A DNA stretch of 64,000 nucleotides from Delphinus delphis. Taxonomy: Eukaryota > Chordata > Mammalia > Artiodactyla > Delphinidae. The notes below the pieces were generated by a model, which saw only the letters and a program-made list of their open reading frames with translations, had not been told where the DNA came from and searched no databases. A program made the translations under genes and the position numbers. The stretch lies in assembly GCF_949987515.2 (NCBI RefSeq), contig NC_082699.1, positions 78,907,458 through 78,971,457 of the forward strand. The letters are read 5' to 3'. Positions 34,085 through 45,673 of this stretch are shown in pieces. The stretch's first letter is position 1; each line of letters begins with the position of its first letter.

Positions 34085-34790
34085 GAGCCCTTGTCCTGGT
34101 CCCACGCTGAGCCCTGATCCTGGTCACACTGAGCCCTGGCCCTGGTCACACGCTGAGCCCTGACCCTGGTCACACTCTGAGCCCTGAACCTGGTCACACT
34201 CTGAGCCCTGACCCTGGTCACACTGAGCCCTGGCCCTGGTCACACGCTGAGCCCTGACCCTGGTCCCACGCTGAGCCCTGAGCCTGGTCACACTCTCAGC
34301 CCTGACCCTGGTCACACTCTCAGCCCTGACCCTGGTCACACTCTGAGCCCTGAACCTGGTCCCACGCTGAGCCCTGAGCCTGGTCACACTCTGAGCCCTG
34401 GCCCTGGTCACACTCTGAGCCCTGGCCCTGGTCACACTCTGAGCCCTGACCCTGGTTCCACGCTGAGCCCTGGCCCTGGTCACACTCTCAGCCCTGATCC
34501 TGGTCACACGCTGAGCCCTGACCCTGGTCACACTCTGAGCCCTGAGCCTGGTCCCACTATGAGCCCTGGCTCTGGTCCCACTGTGAGCCCTGGCCCTGGT
34601 CACACTCAGCCCTGACCCTGGTCACACTCTCAGCCCTGAGCCTGGTCCCACACTGAGCCCTGACCCCTGGTCCCACACTGAGCCCTGATCTTGGTCACAC
34701 TCTGATCCCTGACCCTGGTCCCACGCTGAGCCCTGATCCTGGTCACACTCTGATCCCTGACCCTGGTCCCACGCTGAGCCCTACCCTGTG
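34085..34790. repeat. 24-bp minisatellite, about 30 copies
   Basis: Unit close to gagccctgaccctggtcaca plus ctct, mostly 24 bp with some 22-bp units lacking one CT. Variants alternate CACACTCT and CCCACGCT, and GACC, GGCC, GAGC or GATC in the centre. Because the unit is a multiple of three, the minus strand stays open for 159 codons with an octapeptide period. The same core in inverse orientation occurs near 15425 and 53300. Confidence 0.95.
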
Positions 34791-35139
34791 TCTCATCTGG
34801 AGTCATCACGCATGTTCACGTGTAGTCATTCACGTGTCATGTGCGTGGAGGGCTGCCTCCTCTTCCAGCCACACGTAACAGTCCAGCATGTGACACAGTC
34901 GTCTTGGAAAGTCTGAGTCAGAGGCTTCCACCCACAGGGCAGACCCCCTCCTACCTCGCCCCCAGCTGTACACACACACAGACAACATTTACAGCCGAGG
35001 CGACTGCTCACAGCGAGGCTCAAGGCCACCCCTCCCCACCCCCACACCCCTACGCCAGCCTGACCAGTGGCAATGAGGGCCTTGGGAGCAGGGCTGTTAA
35101 GGAGGGAAAGGGGGACTTTGCAGAATTCTCAAATGTTTA

Positions 35140-35265
35140 GGGGGATGGAGGGGTGGATGGGGGGGTGGAGGATGGGGGCGTCGGTAGGTGGATGGATGGA
35201 TGGAGGGTGGATGGGTGGGTGGATGGAGGATGGGTGCAGGGAGGATGGGCTGGTGGTGACGGGGG
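35140..35265. repeat. GGAT/GGGT simple repeat
   Basis: Tract of ggatgg and gggtgg words (gtggatggatggatggaggg). It is similar in type to the inverse of the CATC repeat at 31.8 kb, in opposite orientation. Confidence 0.85.
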
Positions 35266-38200
35266 TTGATGAAGGGCAGGAGCACATCCTTGGAGTTAAG
35301 TTCTGTGGTTCTGAAAGGACAGCTCCCTGGATCTCTCACTGGTAGAAGCTGCAAATGTTTTGCAGTTTCCTTTTTAAAAACAGCCAAGTGTTACATAGAG
35401 CATAAAAGTCAGAGCTGGCAAGATCCTCAAATCATTTGCTCTGCCCTCGCTTGAAAATGGTGTAGTTGAGGCCCGGTGTGGGGACGTCAGGACAGGCCAG
35501 GCCTGGGCCACACGCGCTCCACGGTGCTCGTCCTGCTACGCCAGCGTTTCTTTCGGGAGGTGTTTCGCCCGATACCAGTCCCGCGTGGGCTCCAGGGAGG
35601 GCAGGGTCCTATGCCCACTGTGTCTTGGGCTCCCGGGCCCACACTCAAGTCAGCTATGAAGGCTCTGAGAAGTCCTGCAACAGCCTCTTCAGTCGGGTGG
35701 GGCGCTTGGCACCCTTACTCTGTAACTTGAGCCGGCAGAGCAGACGCTGGGACAGGCTGGTGGAGGGCATGATGTTCCCGCAGAGTCTGTGGGGTCCTTT
35801 CCCGAAACCTGAGCCCACTCCAGGCACCTTCGGAACCCTCTCATTTACTCACACAAGCTTTCTGTCCGGCTGAGGACCGGGGCTCAGAGTGACAAGCCCA
35901 GGGTCGCCCTCTCCCTGCCCGTGCCGACCCCCAGCCCTGCTGGGTGCAGCTGTCCTGGGGGACGCTGAGGACCCAGGCCCAGCCCCCTCCCCGGGGTCCT
36001 TGCCCAAGTACGTGTCCTGGTCCCTTTAAGAACCGTGCCCCTCCCCCATCCTTGGTTTCCTTGGAGAGGGCGGTGAGGGGCCAGGACGAGGGGGGCAAGC
36101 GGAAGGGAGTCTTGGCAGGGTCCCCAGGTCGCTGTCAGCAGCCGGTTCCCAGCCCAATTTCTCCCACGCCGGCTGGTTCCTGATGGGGGCAGAGGAGGCC
36201 GGCAGAGGGGGACACAGAGGGGGATGGGGTAGGAGACGGCTCGACACAGAAGGCCTCCCTGGTGGCCTGGGTAGGGCCTCGGGATCCACGTCACCAGTGA
36301 GCACGGGAGGGAGGTGGGGGGATGTGCTCTGCTCCCCCCACCTGGATGGGGGCTGGGGCTGGGGGAGGGGTGCAGAGCTGCTCCCAGAGGCGAGACCACC
36401 CACCCGTCCTAGCCTCTGCTCTGGACTCAGCCCAGCCCCTTCCCCAGTGCCTGTCCCTTCTCTGAGCCGCCCCCTACTTCGTCCTTGGGGAGCAGGGAGG
36501 CTGGCAGAGGCCCACGGTGGGCCTGCCCTCTCTTCGAGGGGCGTCTGAGCCCCGGGCCTGCGTGTTCCCTGCCGGGTTTGGGAGCTGGAAGGGACAGACA
36601 GCCATGAGGTCACGGCCCAGGGACAGCAGCTGTGCTCTGAACCTGGGGCAGTGAGCGTCCCCACTGCCTTGCTGGCAGCCCAGCTCCGCAGCCACCGCCG
36701 GCCGCCCCACGGGCCCCCTCGCCACTCCCCGCTTTGGTGCCGCTGGAACACTTGGCGCCTTTGTCCGTGGTCCCCGTGCGCTCTTCTCCAGCCTCAAAAG
36801 CCACCTGCTCCTGGAGGCCTTTCTGCCTGTTTTTCTGCATCCCCAGCCCTGTCCCCTTCCTCCCAGCTCTGACCCCCATTTGCAGCAACTCCGTGTATCC
36901 GCAGAGTGTGAGGCCCGCCGCGCGCAGGGCCTGGGTCTCCTCATGCAGCCGGCCACCTCCGCCCAGCGGGCGCACAGGAAGCCCTCGGGAGGGCTCATTC
37001 TAACGGCCCCTGCCCTCGCCCTCTTCTTCTTCCTGCTGGAAAGAGCACTGCTGGGCCAGTGGCGCCCTGGTGAGGCGCGTCTGGGGAGGGGGGCAGGGTC
37101 CGGTGCCAGGAGAAGGCTGGGAGCATCACAGACGTGTGCTCGAGGTTCGGGGGCGGGGGAATCCTGAGTGTGGGGGGCTTTCCGGGGCGGAGTCAGAGCC
37201 CACGAGTCTCCTGCTAGGCGTGTCCAGCTGCGTCCCATCCCTGTGCTTTCCCACCAATGCGGGGCCCCGTGTGTCTGGGTGCCCCTGTGTCAGTGGTGTG
37301 GGTGTGCGCCCCTATGAGTGTGGTGTCCATGGAGACTCGAGGGTGAGGCGCCAGGGCTGATGGGTCAGGGGAGGCACAGGATGTGGCCAGCCCTGAGCTC
37401 CCCGGGGCTGCTGGATGGGAGCAGGGGCCACGCCGGGCAGTGCTGGGTGGCTTGGGGTTGGGAGGGTGCCAGGGTGCCCCGGGCAGCTGTGGGTGGGGGC
37501 AGGTTGAGTCAACCACGTTGTCTTCCCTGGTCAAGTGGCCGAGGGGTCAGCGGAGTGTGGCACCGCCGGGGCCTGGGGCTGGGCGGGGCCCCTTCAAAGC
37601 CTCGCCTCCTCCTTGCCTCCTGTGCCCGCACTGGTGATGGCGGCGCTGGGGAGACAAGGAGGAGAGCCTGGCGTTGCCCTCAGGGAGGAGGGGGCGCCCA
37701 CAGGGAGGTCAGTGCCGGGCCCTGAGCGCACGGGGCAGTGCCAGGAAGTGGGGAGGTTGCTCAGTTCCCTCCTCCACTGAGACCTGGGGGCTCCAAGAGG
37801 GGCCGCCTAGGGGGAGGGGGACAGCTGCCTGTTGGGCCACTTGGTGCAGGGAGGGCGCAGGTGAGGACAGAGCAGGGGCCTCTCCGGGAAGGACCAGGCC
37901 TGGCTGGAGACAGAGGTACTTGAGGCTGCTCCTGGCAGGGATTTCATCTGTCTGTCTGTCCTTCTGTTTTCGATGTTCCCGAGCTCCGTGTCTTCATAGT
38001 CAGCCCTCGGTTGAGCACTCACCCACGCCCAGCACTTGGGCCCCCTTCGTCCTCCCAGGAGGAGGGGTCAGTGCGGGGGCTGCCCCTGCCCAGACCCTGC
38101 CACCTCCCGCAGGGCCCCCGTCTGCCTCGCATCCTCCCGGAGTCCCCCGCACACCCGGGCTGCCAGGCCTTGGCCCCTGCTCTTCCCACAGTGTCCCAGG

Positions 38201-38299
38201 GTCGTTCCATCCGCTCCTTGCGCGGTTGTGTCAGATGGGAGGTGCGGGGCAGAGCTCTAACCTCCAGCCTGGACGCCAGTCCTGGCCCTGTTCTCACTG

Positions 38300-38430
38300 A
38301 CGGGTGACTGTGGGCGAGCCCTTTAGCCTCCTTGAGCCTCAGTTTCTGCATCTGTCCAAGGGGCGGCTGCGATTCCTTGATGAGCTGTTGTGTTAAGGAG
38401 CTGGACCAGGAAATGCTCAGCAAGTAGACG
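38300..38430 (+). mobile_element. MIR SINE remnant
   Basis: The core 'gagcctcagtttctgcatct' preceded by 'gtgactgtgggcgagccctt' and followed by the degenerate MIR tail (ggaaatgctcagcaagtaga). Old, diverged copy in sense orientation. Confidence 0.8.
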
Positions 38431-39211
38431 CTGTCGTTACCGCCCCCCCCCCAAGCCCCGTTCCAAGAAGCCTGCGGGGGGACAGCAGTGAGCCACTCAG
38501 GCAAAGCACGTGCCCTCGGGGGCGGGGGGGAGGGGCACGGCTGCCCCACGTGCTGGGAATAAGGGGCCACCTCTAGGAATGGGCTTCCTGGGGAGGGGGA
38601 GCTTGGGCTGATGGTGAAGGGTGAGCTGGAGTCCCGGGGCAGGAGGGTAGTAGAGGGCCCCCATGCCCAAGGCGCAGTATGTGCAAAGGCACCGAGGCAG
38701 AGCATTTGGGGTGCTGGGGTACAAGTGGTCCAGTGAGAGGGGGCCTGGGGGCCTCCGCCAGCTCCTCTTTTTAGGAGCAGAGAGGGGTGAGCTCTCTGGC
38801 CTTGAGGTAATCAAGCACAGGCAGAATGGGACTGGGTTTTGGAAGGACAGAGTGACACTTCCTGGGCACCTGCTACGGGCCTGGTCCTTCTGCCAAAAGT
38901 TCACTCCAAGTTCAGACCAGGCCCCAGACCTCACGCAAGAGGCCTGAGGTTCAGAGTGCTCGGGAGGCTTGCGCGGGTCCCACAGCCCTTTGCGGGTCCT
39001 GACCCTGCAAAGCCCTGAACCCGGATGGCCCCAGTGATCTTGAAGAGGCCTGGTGAGGACAGGGCTGGGGGACTGCAGGGTCCCTGCCACTGGGGCGGGC
39101 CTGGAGGGCGCACGGTGACCCTCCTCCCTCGAGACACTTTCTCCCCTCTGCTCGGGGTGTGCAGTTGCTAGTTTCCTGAGGCAGGAAAGTCTTAATCAAA
39201 ACCCCAGCTTG

Positions 39212-39424
39212 GGGCTTCCCTGGTGGCGCAGTGGTTGAGAGTCCACCTGCCGATGCAGGGGACACGAGTTCGTGCCCCAGTCCGGGAGGATCCCACATGC
39301 CGTGGAGCGGCTGGGCCCGTGAGCCATGGCCGCTGAGCCTGCGCGTCTGGAGCCTGTGCTCCACAACAGGGAGAGGCCACAGCAGTGAGAGGCCCGCGTA
39401 CCGCAAAAAAAAAAAAAAAAAAAA
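39212..39424 (+). mobile_element. CHR-type cetacean SINE (young form)
   Basis: Full-length element from gggcttccctggtggcgcag to a 20-base poly-A tail (39405-39424). Its tRNA-related B-box is present (acgagttcgtgcc). Flanking target duplications are accccagcttg (39201-39211) and aaaccagcttg (39422-39432). It is close to the consensus seen throughout whale and dolphin genomes and is one of the main grounds for assigning the window to Cetacea. Confidence 0.95.
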
Positions 39425-39959
39425 CCAGCTTGCCAGGCGGCTCAGTGGTTTGCTGGTGTGGTATTGGGAGGGCAGGGACTAATGTCCTCATCTCTGCAGG
39501 GAGCTGACTAGGGATGCGGGAGGGCAAGATGTGGGGTAGACACAGGAAAACTTGGCAGAGAGGGCAGGGTGACCGTGGGTGTCTTGGCCTTGGTGCAGAG
39601 GCACCTGGAAAGGGGGGATGATGAAACAAACTTGAGGTTCATCCTGGGGGGCAGGTGAGCTAGGAGATGCCTGGAGGGTGGGGTGTGGACACGGGTGGGA
39701 TGGATAATGGCAATGGCGTGGTTGCCTGGGTTCAGCCCATCATGGTTGATGGGGCTGGTGGTGAGGCCTCCTGCAAGACGGGTCCCGCCTACACGGTGCC
39801 CTGGACGTGGCGGGTTGAGTGTTGGTGATGGGAGTTACCATCACCCTAGTGTTGGTCCACAGACATGGTGCCGGTTCAGAGGTGATGGCAGTCAGAGTAG
39901 TATTGCTAACAGCGGAGGTGAGGCTGGTGACCATGGTGATCATGTAATTGTGGTGACCA

Positions 39960-41075
39960 AAAAGATGGAGAAATGGTGGTGACATGGCAGTGATGATTGT
40001 GCTGTTGGTGGTGGTAGTATTGGTGGTGAGAGTGACGGCATTGGAAATGGTGTGTTGTTGATGGTAGTGAAGATGGTGACGGTGGTGGTGATGATAATGT
40101 TGGTGCAATGGTAGTGTCGCTGCTGATGGTGTGATTGGTGGTGGTGGTGGCAATGGTGGTAATAATGGTTGTGTTATTGTTGCTGCTGTTAGCGTTGGTA
40201 GTGGAGATGATGGTGAGGGTGGTAGTAATGATGATGCTATTGATAACATAATGGTGGTGGTGGTGGTGGTGATGGTGTTGCTGGTAGTGGGGATAGTGGA
40301 GATGGAGTGGAAATGGTAGCGGTACTTATGATGATATTGATGGTGATGGTGATGGTGATGGTGGGAGTAATGACTGTGGTGATGTTGGTGGTGGTGGTGA
40401 TGGTGATGGTGGGAGTAATGACTGTAGTGATGGTGGTGGTGGTGATGGTGATGGTGATGATGGTGATGGTGGGAGTAATGACTGTAGTGATGGTGGTGGT
40501 GATGGTAATGGTGATGATGGTGATGGTGGGAGTAATGACTGTGGTGATGTTGGTGATGGTGATGATGGTGATGGTGGGAGTAATGACTGTCTTAGTGATG
40601 ATGGTGGTGATGGTGATGATGGTGATGGTGATGATGGTGATGGTCGTAGTATGACTGTGTCGTTCTTGATGCTGACGATGGTGGTGCTGTTGATAATATA
40701 ATAGTGGTGTTGAAGTTGATCGTGTTGGGAGTGGCGATGGCAGTGATGTGTGGTAATGACAGTACTGATGACATTGGTGGTGGTGGTGGTGGTAGTAATG
40801 ATTGTGCTGTTGGTGGTGGTGGCGGTGTTAATGATGTTGCTGATGGTGGTGACATGGTGGTAATGGTGGTGCTGATGGTGTTGGTGGTGGTGATGGTGGT
40901 GGTGTTGGTAGTGGGGATGGTGGCGATGGAGTGGAAGTGGTGGTGGTATTGATGATATTGGTGGTGTTGGTAGTGGCAATGGTGGTGACGCAGTGGTAAT
41001 GATGGTCTGATGATGTGGATGGTGGTGGTATTATTGTGTCATTCTTGATGCTGGTGGTGGGGCTGTTGATAATGT
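39960..41075. repeat. GAT/GGT triplet-based minisatellite with higher-order units
   Basis: Long run of GGTGAT, GGTGGT and GATGAT words. Within it 'gtgggagtaatgactgt' recurs at 40361, 40409, 40469, 40526 and 40574, spaced 48, 60, 57 and 48 bases, always a multiple of three. The repeat resumes at about 42215-42335 after the L1 insertion, so the L1 landed inside it. Confidence 0.92.
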
Positions 41076-41099
41076 AATGCTGTTTCTTTTTCAATGTAG

Positions 41100-42210
41100 T
41101 AATTGTATTTTTTTATTAATTTTTATTGGAGTATAGCTGCTTATACTGTTGTGTTAGTTTCTGCTGTGCAGCAAAGTGAATCAGTTACACGTATACATAT
41201 ATCCCCTCTTTTTTGGATTTCCTTCCCATTTAGGTCACCACAGAGCACTGAGTAGAGTTTCCTGTGCTATACAGTAGGTTCTCATTAGTTATCTATTTTA
41301 TACATAGTAGTGTGTGTATGTCAATCCCAATCTCTCAATTCATCCCACCCCCTCTTTCCCCCTTGGTTTCCATAAATTTGTTCTGGACATCTGTGTCTCT
41401 ACTTCTGTTTTTGCAAATAAGTTCATTTGTACCAATTTCCTAGATTCCACATACAAGCAATATTATATGATATTTGTTTTTCTCTTTCTGACTTACTTCA
41501 CTCTGTATGACAGTCTCTAGGTCCGTACACATGTCTGTAAACGGCCCTATTTATTTTATTTTATTATTTTTTTTCTTTCTTTTTTTTTTTTTTTTTGCGG
41601 TACGCGGGCCTCTCACTGTTGTGGCCTCTCCCGTTGCGGAGCACAGGCTCCGGACGCGCAGGTTCAGCGGCCATGGCTCACGGGCCCAGCCGCTCCGCGG
41701 CATGTGGGATCTTCCCGGACCGGGACACGAACCCGCGTCCCCTGCATCGGCAGGCGGACTCTCAACCACTGCGCCACCAGGGAAGCCCATGCAAATGGCC
41801 CTATTTTGTTCCTTTCTATGGCTGAGTAATATTCCATTGTATACATGTGCCACATCTTCTTTATCCATTCATCTGTCAATGGACATTTAGGTTGCTTCCA
41901 TGTCCTGGCTATTGTAAATCGTGCTGCAGTGAATATTAGGGTGCATGACTCTTTTTGAATTATGATTTTCTCAGGGTATATGCCCAGTAGTGGGATTGCT
42001 GGGTCATATGGTAACTCTATTTTTAGTTTTTTAAGGAACCTCCATACTGTTCTCCACAGTGACTGTATCAATTCACAATCCCACCAGCAGTGCAAGAGGG
42101 TTCCCTTTTCTCCACACCCTCTCCAGCATTGTTTGTGGATTTTTTGATGGTGGCCATTCGGACTGGTGTGAGGTGATACCTCACTGTAGTTTCGATTTGC
42201 GTTTCTCTGG
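41100..42210 (-). mobile_element. 5'-truncated L1, antisense, with ORF2 C-terminus
   Basis: The minus strand encodes the C-terminal end of L1 ORF2 (42120 down to about 41800: [20 protein letters not shown], then [20 protein letters not shown] and MWHMYTMEYYSAIERNKIGP), followed by typical cetartiodactyl L1 3' sequence down to about 41100. The frame is ended by a nested SINE at 41553-41792, and the endonuclease and reverse transcriptase parts are missing. It is a dead copy, inserted into the GAT/GGT repeat. Confidence 0.93.
41553..41792 (-). mobile_element. CHR-type cetacean SINE nested in the L1
   Basis: Antisense copy: a T-rich tail at 41553-41596 is followed by the reverse complement of the CHR element, ending in the reverse complement of gggcttccctggtggcgcag at about 41788. 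Target duplications in the L1 are aaacggccctattt (41539-41552) and aaatggccctattt (41793-41806). It therefore inserted after the L1. Confidence 0.95.
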
Positions 42211-42214
42211 TACG

Positions 42215-42335
42215 TGGTGCTGGTATTGATGTTGATGGTGGTGGTGATGGTGATGGTGATGTTATTGATGTTGGTGGTAGTTTCAGTGAGAGCCATGAGG
42301 GTGGAGGTTGTGGTGACAGTTAAGGTGGTGGTGGT
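42215..42335. repeat. Right-hand remainder of GAT/GGT minisatellite
   Basis: Reads 'gatgttgatggtggtggtga' onwards. It is continuous in type with the repeat left of the L1, showing that the transposon split the array. Confidence 0.85.
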
Positions 42336-43394
42336 CTCAGCTCTTTGGGGGATTTGAAGCCCCCCCATGGGAACCAGGACGCTCCCATGGCACAGTTTTG
42401 GAGGTAGACTGCAGCAGACAGGGTCAGACGCCAGCCCGAGGAGATGAGAGGGCGGGGTGGAGGGTAGAGGGGAGTGCTCGCGAGGCCACGCAGTCTGGGA
42501 GGGTGTCTTGGAGGAGGCAAAGCTGGGCCAGCTGAGGGTGGTGAGGTTTGGGGTCTCCTGGAGCCAGGGAAGTGCCTGTGGAGGTGCCCAGTGCCCAGCA
42601 CAGGGCCTGAGCAGGCGGGCGAGGGACGCGCTTGCTGAATGAGTGAGTGATGGACCAGCCTGAGCCCCAGCTGCACCAGCGGCTGGAGCGTGAGGGGGTG
42701 GGGTGTCGAGGCGCTGGCCCCTCAGCTGGTAGGGGTAGGTGACAGGCTGGACAGAGCTGGGCCAGAGGTGCACCAGGCGAAGGTCTGAGTGAGGGGCAGA
42801 GGGCTCAGGGAGGGTTCCTGGGGTGCCGGGCTCTGAGATGGGAGGAGGTGGCAGGTAGGCTGGGGTTTAGCGGGACCCTGGCCCTCCCAGGCCAGATGAC
42901 TTCCTTGCGAGGCTGGGGAGCTCAGGGGCCCCAGGGGCCTTGCCCAGGTGGGTGGGGTGGGCCAGGCGAAGAGCCGCTGAGCCCTGAGGATGGCCAGGTT
43001 GCTAGCCTGGGGGCAGGCCTGCGGCCGGAAGCCCTGACTCAGAGCGTGGCTGGTGCCAGGTGGGAGCCAGGAGATTGGCATCGTGGGGAACGTGAGAAGC
43101 CCTGGAGGCCCTGGTCACAGCGCCACAGATGCTGAGCCAGCCTGAGACACTATCAGCGCCGCGAGAGCCAGCCCCACATGCGCAGGGACGCAGGCCTGCG
43201 GGGGCATGGGTCTCACCTGGCGATGCACTCAGCAAGACCCAGGGCAGGTGGATATCCATCCCCCAGCGTCCCCAGGGCCACAGGCATTGCCCCCGGGCCC
43301 TGAGCCAAGAGGGGATGGAGCTGACCTGGGCTTGCCCTGGGGGTTCTCACAGGCCAGTGACCAGCTCACCTTGGGGTGAGCTGTGCCCACTCTG

Positions 43395-43524
43395 GCTGCC
43401 CAGGGAGCGAGGTGGGTGGGTGAGGGTGGCGTGGTGGTGGAGGGAGGATGCACCGTGTATTCAGGACTGACCCCAAGGCGTCCAAGGGGTCGGGGGCGGC
43501 AGAGGAAACTCAGGTCTCAGCTCA
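43395..43524 (+). repeat. Copy 1 of a 130-bp intronic duplication
   Basis: This segment matches 45544-45673 at a constant offset of 2149 bases, with one difference seen (GTGTATTC against GTGTGTTC) and another just at the end. The start is gctgcccagggagcgaggtg. It resembles no transposon I know. A further 25-base piece from its left edge (ggtgagctgtgcccactctg at about 43374) recurs near 44121. Confidence 0.9.
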
Positions 43525-45543
43525 GGGGGTTGGGCACAGAGCAGGAGGTTGAGGAGACTTCCTGGAGATGGCAATGCCCCGGGGGAGCCCCGAAGGACGA
43601 GGCTGAGTCAGCCAGGGGGCAGGCGGGTGTGTGGTCAGAGGGACTGGTCAAGATCAAGGCCTGGAGGCAGGAGAGGGCGCCTGCGTTCTGAGTCACCGGT
43701 GGTTCCTCTGGGCTGGCGCATGGAGGCAGGGCTGCCAGGGCTGGGATAGTGGGGGTGAGGGGGTGCTTGGGAGTCATGATGAGCTCCAGCCGCTGGGTGA
43801 GGTAGGACCCAAGAAGGGAGCCCCAGCACGGCGGCAGGGTAGGACCTGTTGGAGGAGCCAGGTGCAGCACTCAGGAACTCACGGCTTATCCAGGCAGGCT
43901 CCCTGGAAGAGGAGGCTCAGCACAAGCCTTGGTCTGTGGGTCAGAGGTCAGTAGGCGGAGGTGGGAGGTAGGCACCCTGGATGTGTGAAGTGTGATTCAG
44001 CAGGGCTTGTGCCTGGAATGCATGGTTTGGGGAGCACAACGGCCAGTCTGAGGAGTTTTCAGGGGCTCCTAGAAGCCCCTGCCTGCAGAGACACCTTGCC
44101 CACTCCCTGTTCCCTCATTGGGGTGAGCTGTGCCCACTCTGGCTTCTCTCTGCTGTGTGGGGGGACACCTGAGTCACTCACACTCCAGTGTGAATTAGCC
44201 CATCAAACCCCAGGGGACCCTGATGCACACAGTCCCATAATAGCACCTGCTTCGTGGGCCGACAGGAGGCATCCTGAATGCAGCGGAGGCCCTGGCTCAG
44301 CGGGCCGGCGGGGGGCTCTCCACGCACCCTCTGTTACTGTCCCCTGATGTCCCACGAGTGTGCTGGGGCCTGTGCTGGGCATTGTGTCCCTGTGGTCTCC
44401 CTGGACAGCATGTGGGGGAGGATTTATGCCCACTTCATAGGGGAGGCAGCTCAGCTCTGAGTGGCCGGTAGGGAATTGGCCCAGAGGTGGGAACAGGCCT
44501 CAGGTGCCCAGTTCCTCCTCCCGGGGCGGGGATGGACGAGCACGTCCGGGCACGGCAGGGACCGGGACGGAGGGGCACCATAGGCCGAGCCTCCTCCCAG
44601 GGCCTCCGACATGCCCTGGCCCCCACCCAGCCTGGGCCCCAGGGGAGGTCCCTGCGGGGTCTCCTGCGCGGGGCGGGGGCCCGGCTGCCTGCTCTGAGCC
44701 ACTCACCTGGGCACCAGGTTACGGCTGTGGCTCTGGGACAGGCGCTGAGTGAGGCGGGTCTGCACTGGGCGCAAGTTGCGGGGAGCTGGGCTTCGCGGTC
44801 TGAGCGTGGCTGGAGGGGAGGCTCAAGGGGGAGAGCGGGGAGGCTCAGGGAGGAGGTGGCCAGTCCCCAGGGGCTGTGGGTCCCTGAGTGAGGAGGGAGC
44901 CGGGGGAAGGTCTTGAGTAGAGGATGACGCGTCCTGGGATATTTCAAATGGTGGCGCGGGGACAGGCGGTGGAGGGCAGGGCGGAGGCTGGCAGTGGTGG
45001 GTCCCACCAGGGTGGCAGCCACAGCGTGGGGAGCAGAAGTGAGACTCTCAGTGCATCGTGCAAAGAAGGTCAGTTGCAGATGGGTCTGTAGGTATGAGAA
45101 GGAAGGAGGGAGGGAGGGTCCTGGAGGCGGCCGCCAGGTTGGAGCGGTAAAGAGGGGCCTTGCTTGTCCACCCATAGCAAGTCCTGGCTGAGCACTCCCA
45201 CCCCACTGGGGTGCGGGCAGCGGGGTGAGCCAGCCAGGCCCCAGTCCTGCCCTCCCAGAGGAGGATGCAGGTGGGAGCATCAGGCCATCACACGTGGCGG
45301 GAGAACCGGGCCGAGGCGGCAGGACCCACGGATGGAGGCCACGGGTCAGGGACGGCCTCGCCGTGAGAGCCAGGGCGCTGGCCCGTGGCTGTGGCCGTGG
45401 AGGCGGAGCCGTCCAGGCCGGGCCCAGCTGGCCGGTGTGCAGGGCACGGACAGCCACCGGAGGGGCCGTGCTCACCGTGGCGGTGACTGGCCTAACACTT
45501 TCTCAAGGAGCACTTGGGGCCGGGGAGGCCGGGGCAGGAGGCA

Positions 45544-45673
45544 GCTGCCCAGGGAGCGAGGTGGGTGGGTGAGGGTGGCGTGGTGGTGGAGGGAGGATGC
45601 ACCGTGTGTTCAGGACTGACCCCAAGGCGTCCAAGGGGTCGGGGGCGGCAGAGGAAACTCAGGTCTCAGCTCG
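45544..45673 (+). repeat. Copy 2 of a 130-bp intronic duplication
   Basis: Near-identical partner of 43395-43524, direct orientation, no indels. The high identity against surrounding non-matching sequence implies a recent duplication or conversion event. Confidence 0.9.

Noticed and set aside
34124..34603. 159-codon minus-strand ORF with octapeptide repeats
   Set aside because: Produced by a 24-bp minisatellite; no start context, splice signals or known protein similarity.
34085..34790. Regular repeat array that superficially resembles a CRISPR locus
   Set aside because: Units are contiguous with no unique spacers, the genome is mammalian, and no cas genes are present.
39212..39290. tRNA-like sequence with B-box
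   Set aside because: It is the head of a CHR SINE, not a functional tRNA gene; the cloverleaf is not preserved and a SINE body and poly-A follow.
41664..42773. 369-codon minus-strand ORF with L1 ORF2 similarity, considered as an active retrotransposon
   Set aside because: Only the ORF2 C-terminus is present, joined to antisense triplet repeat on one side and a nested SINE on the other; it is a dead fragment.
44435..45475. 346-codon minus-strand ORF
   Set aside because: GC-rich intronic frame without homology; part of several simultaneous open frames on both strands.
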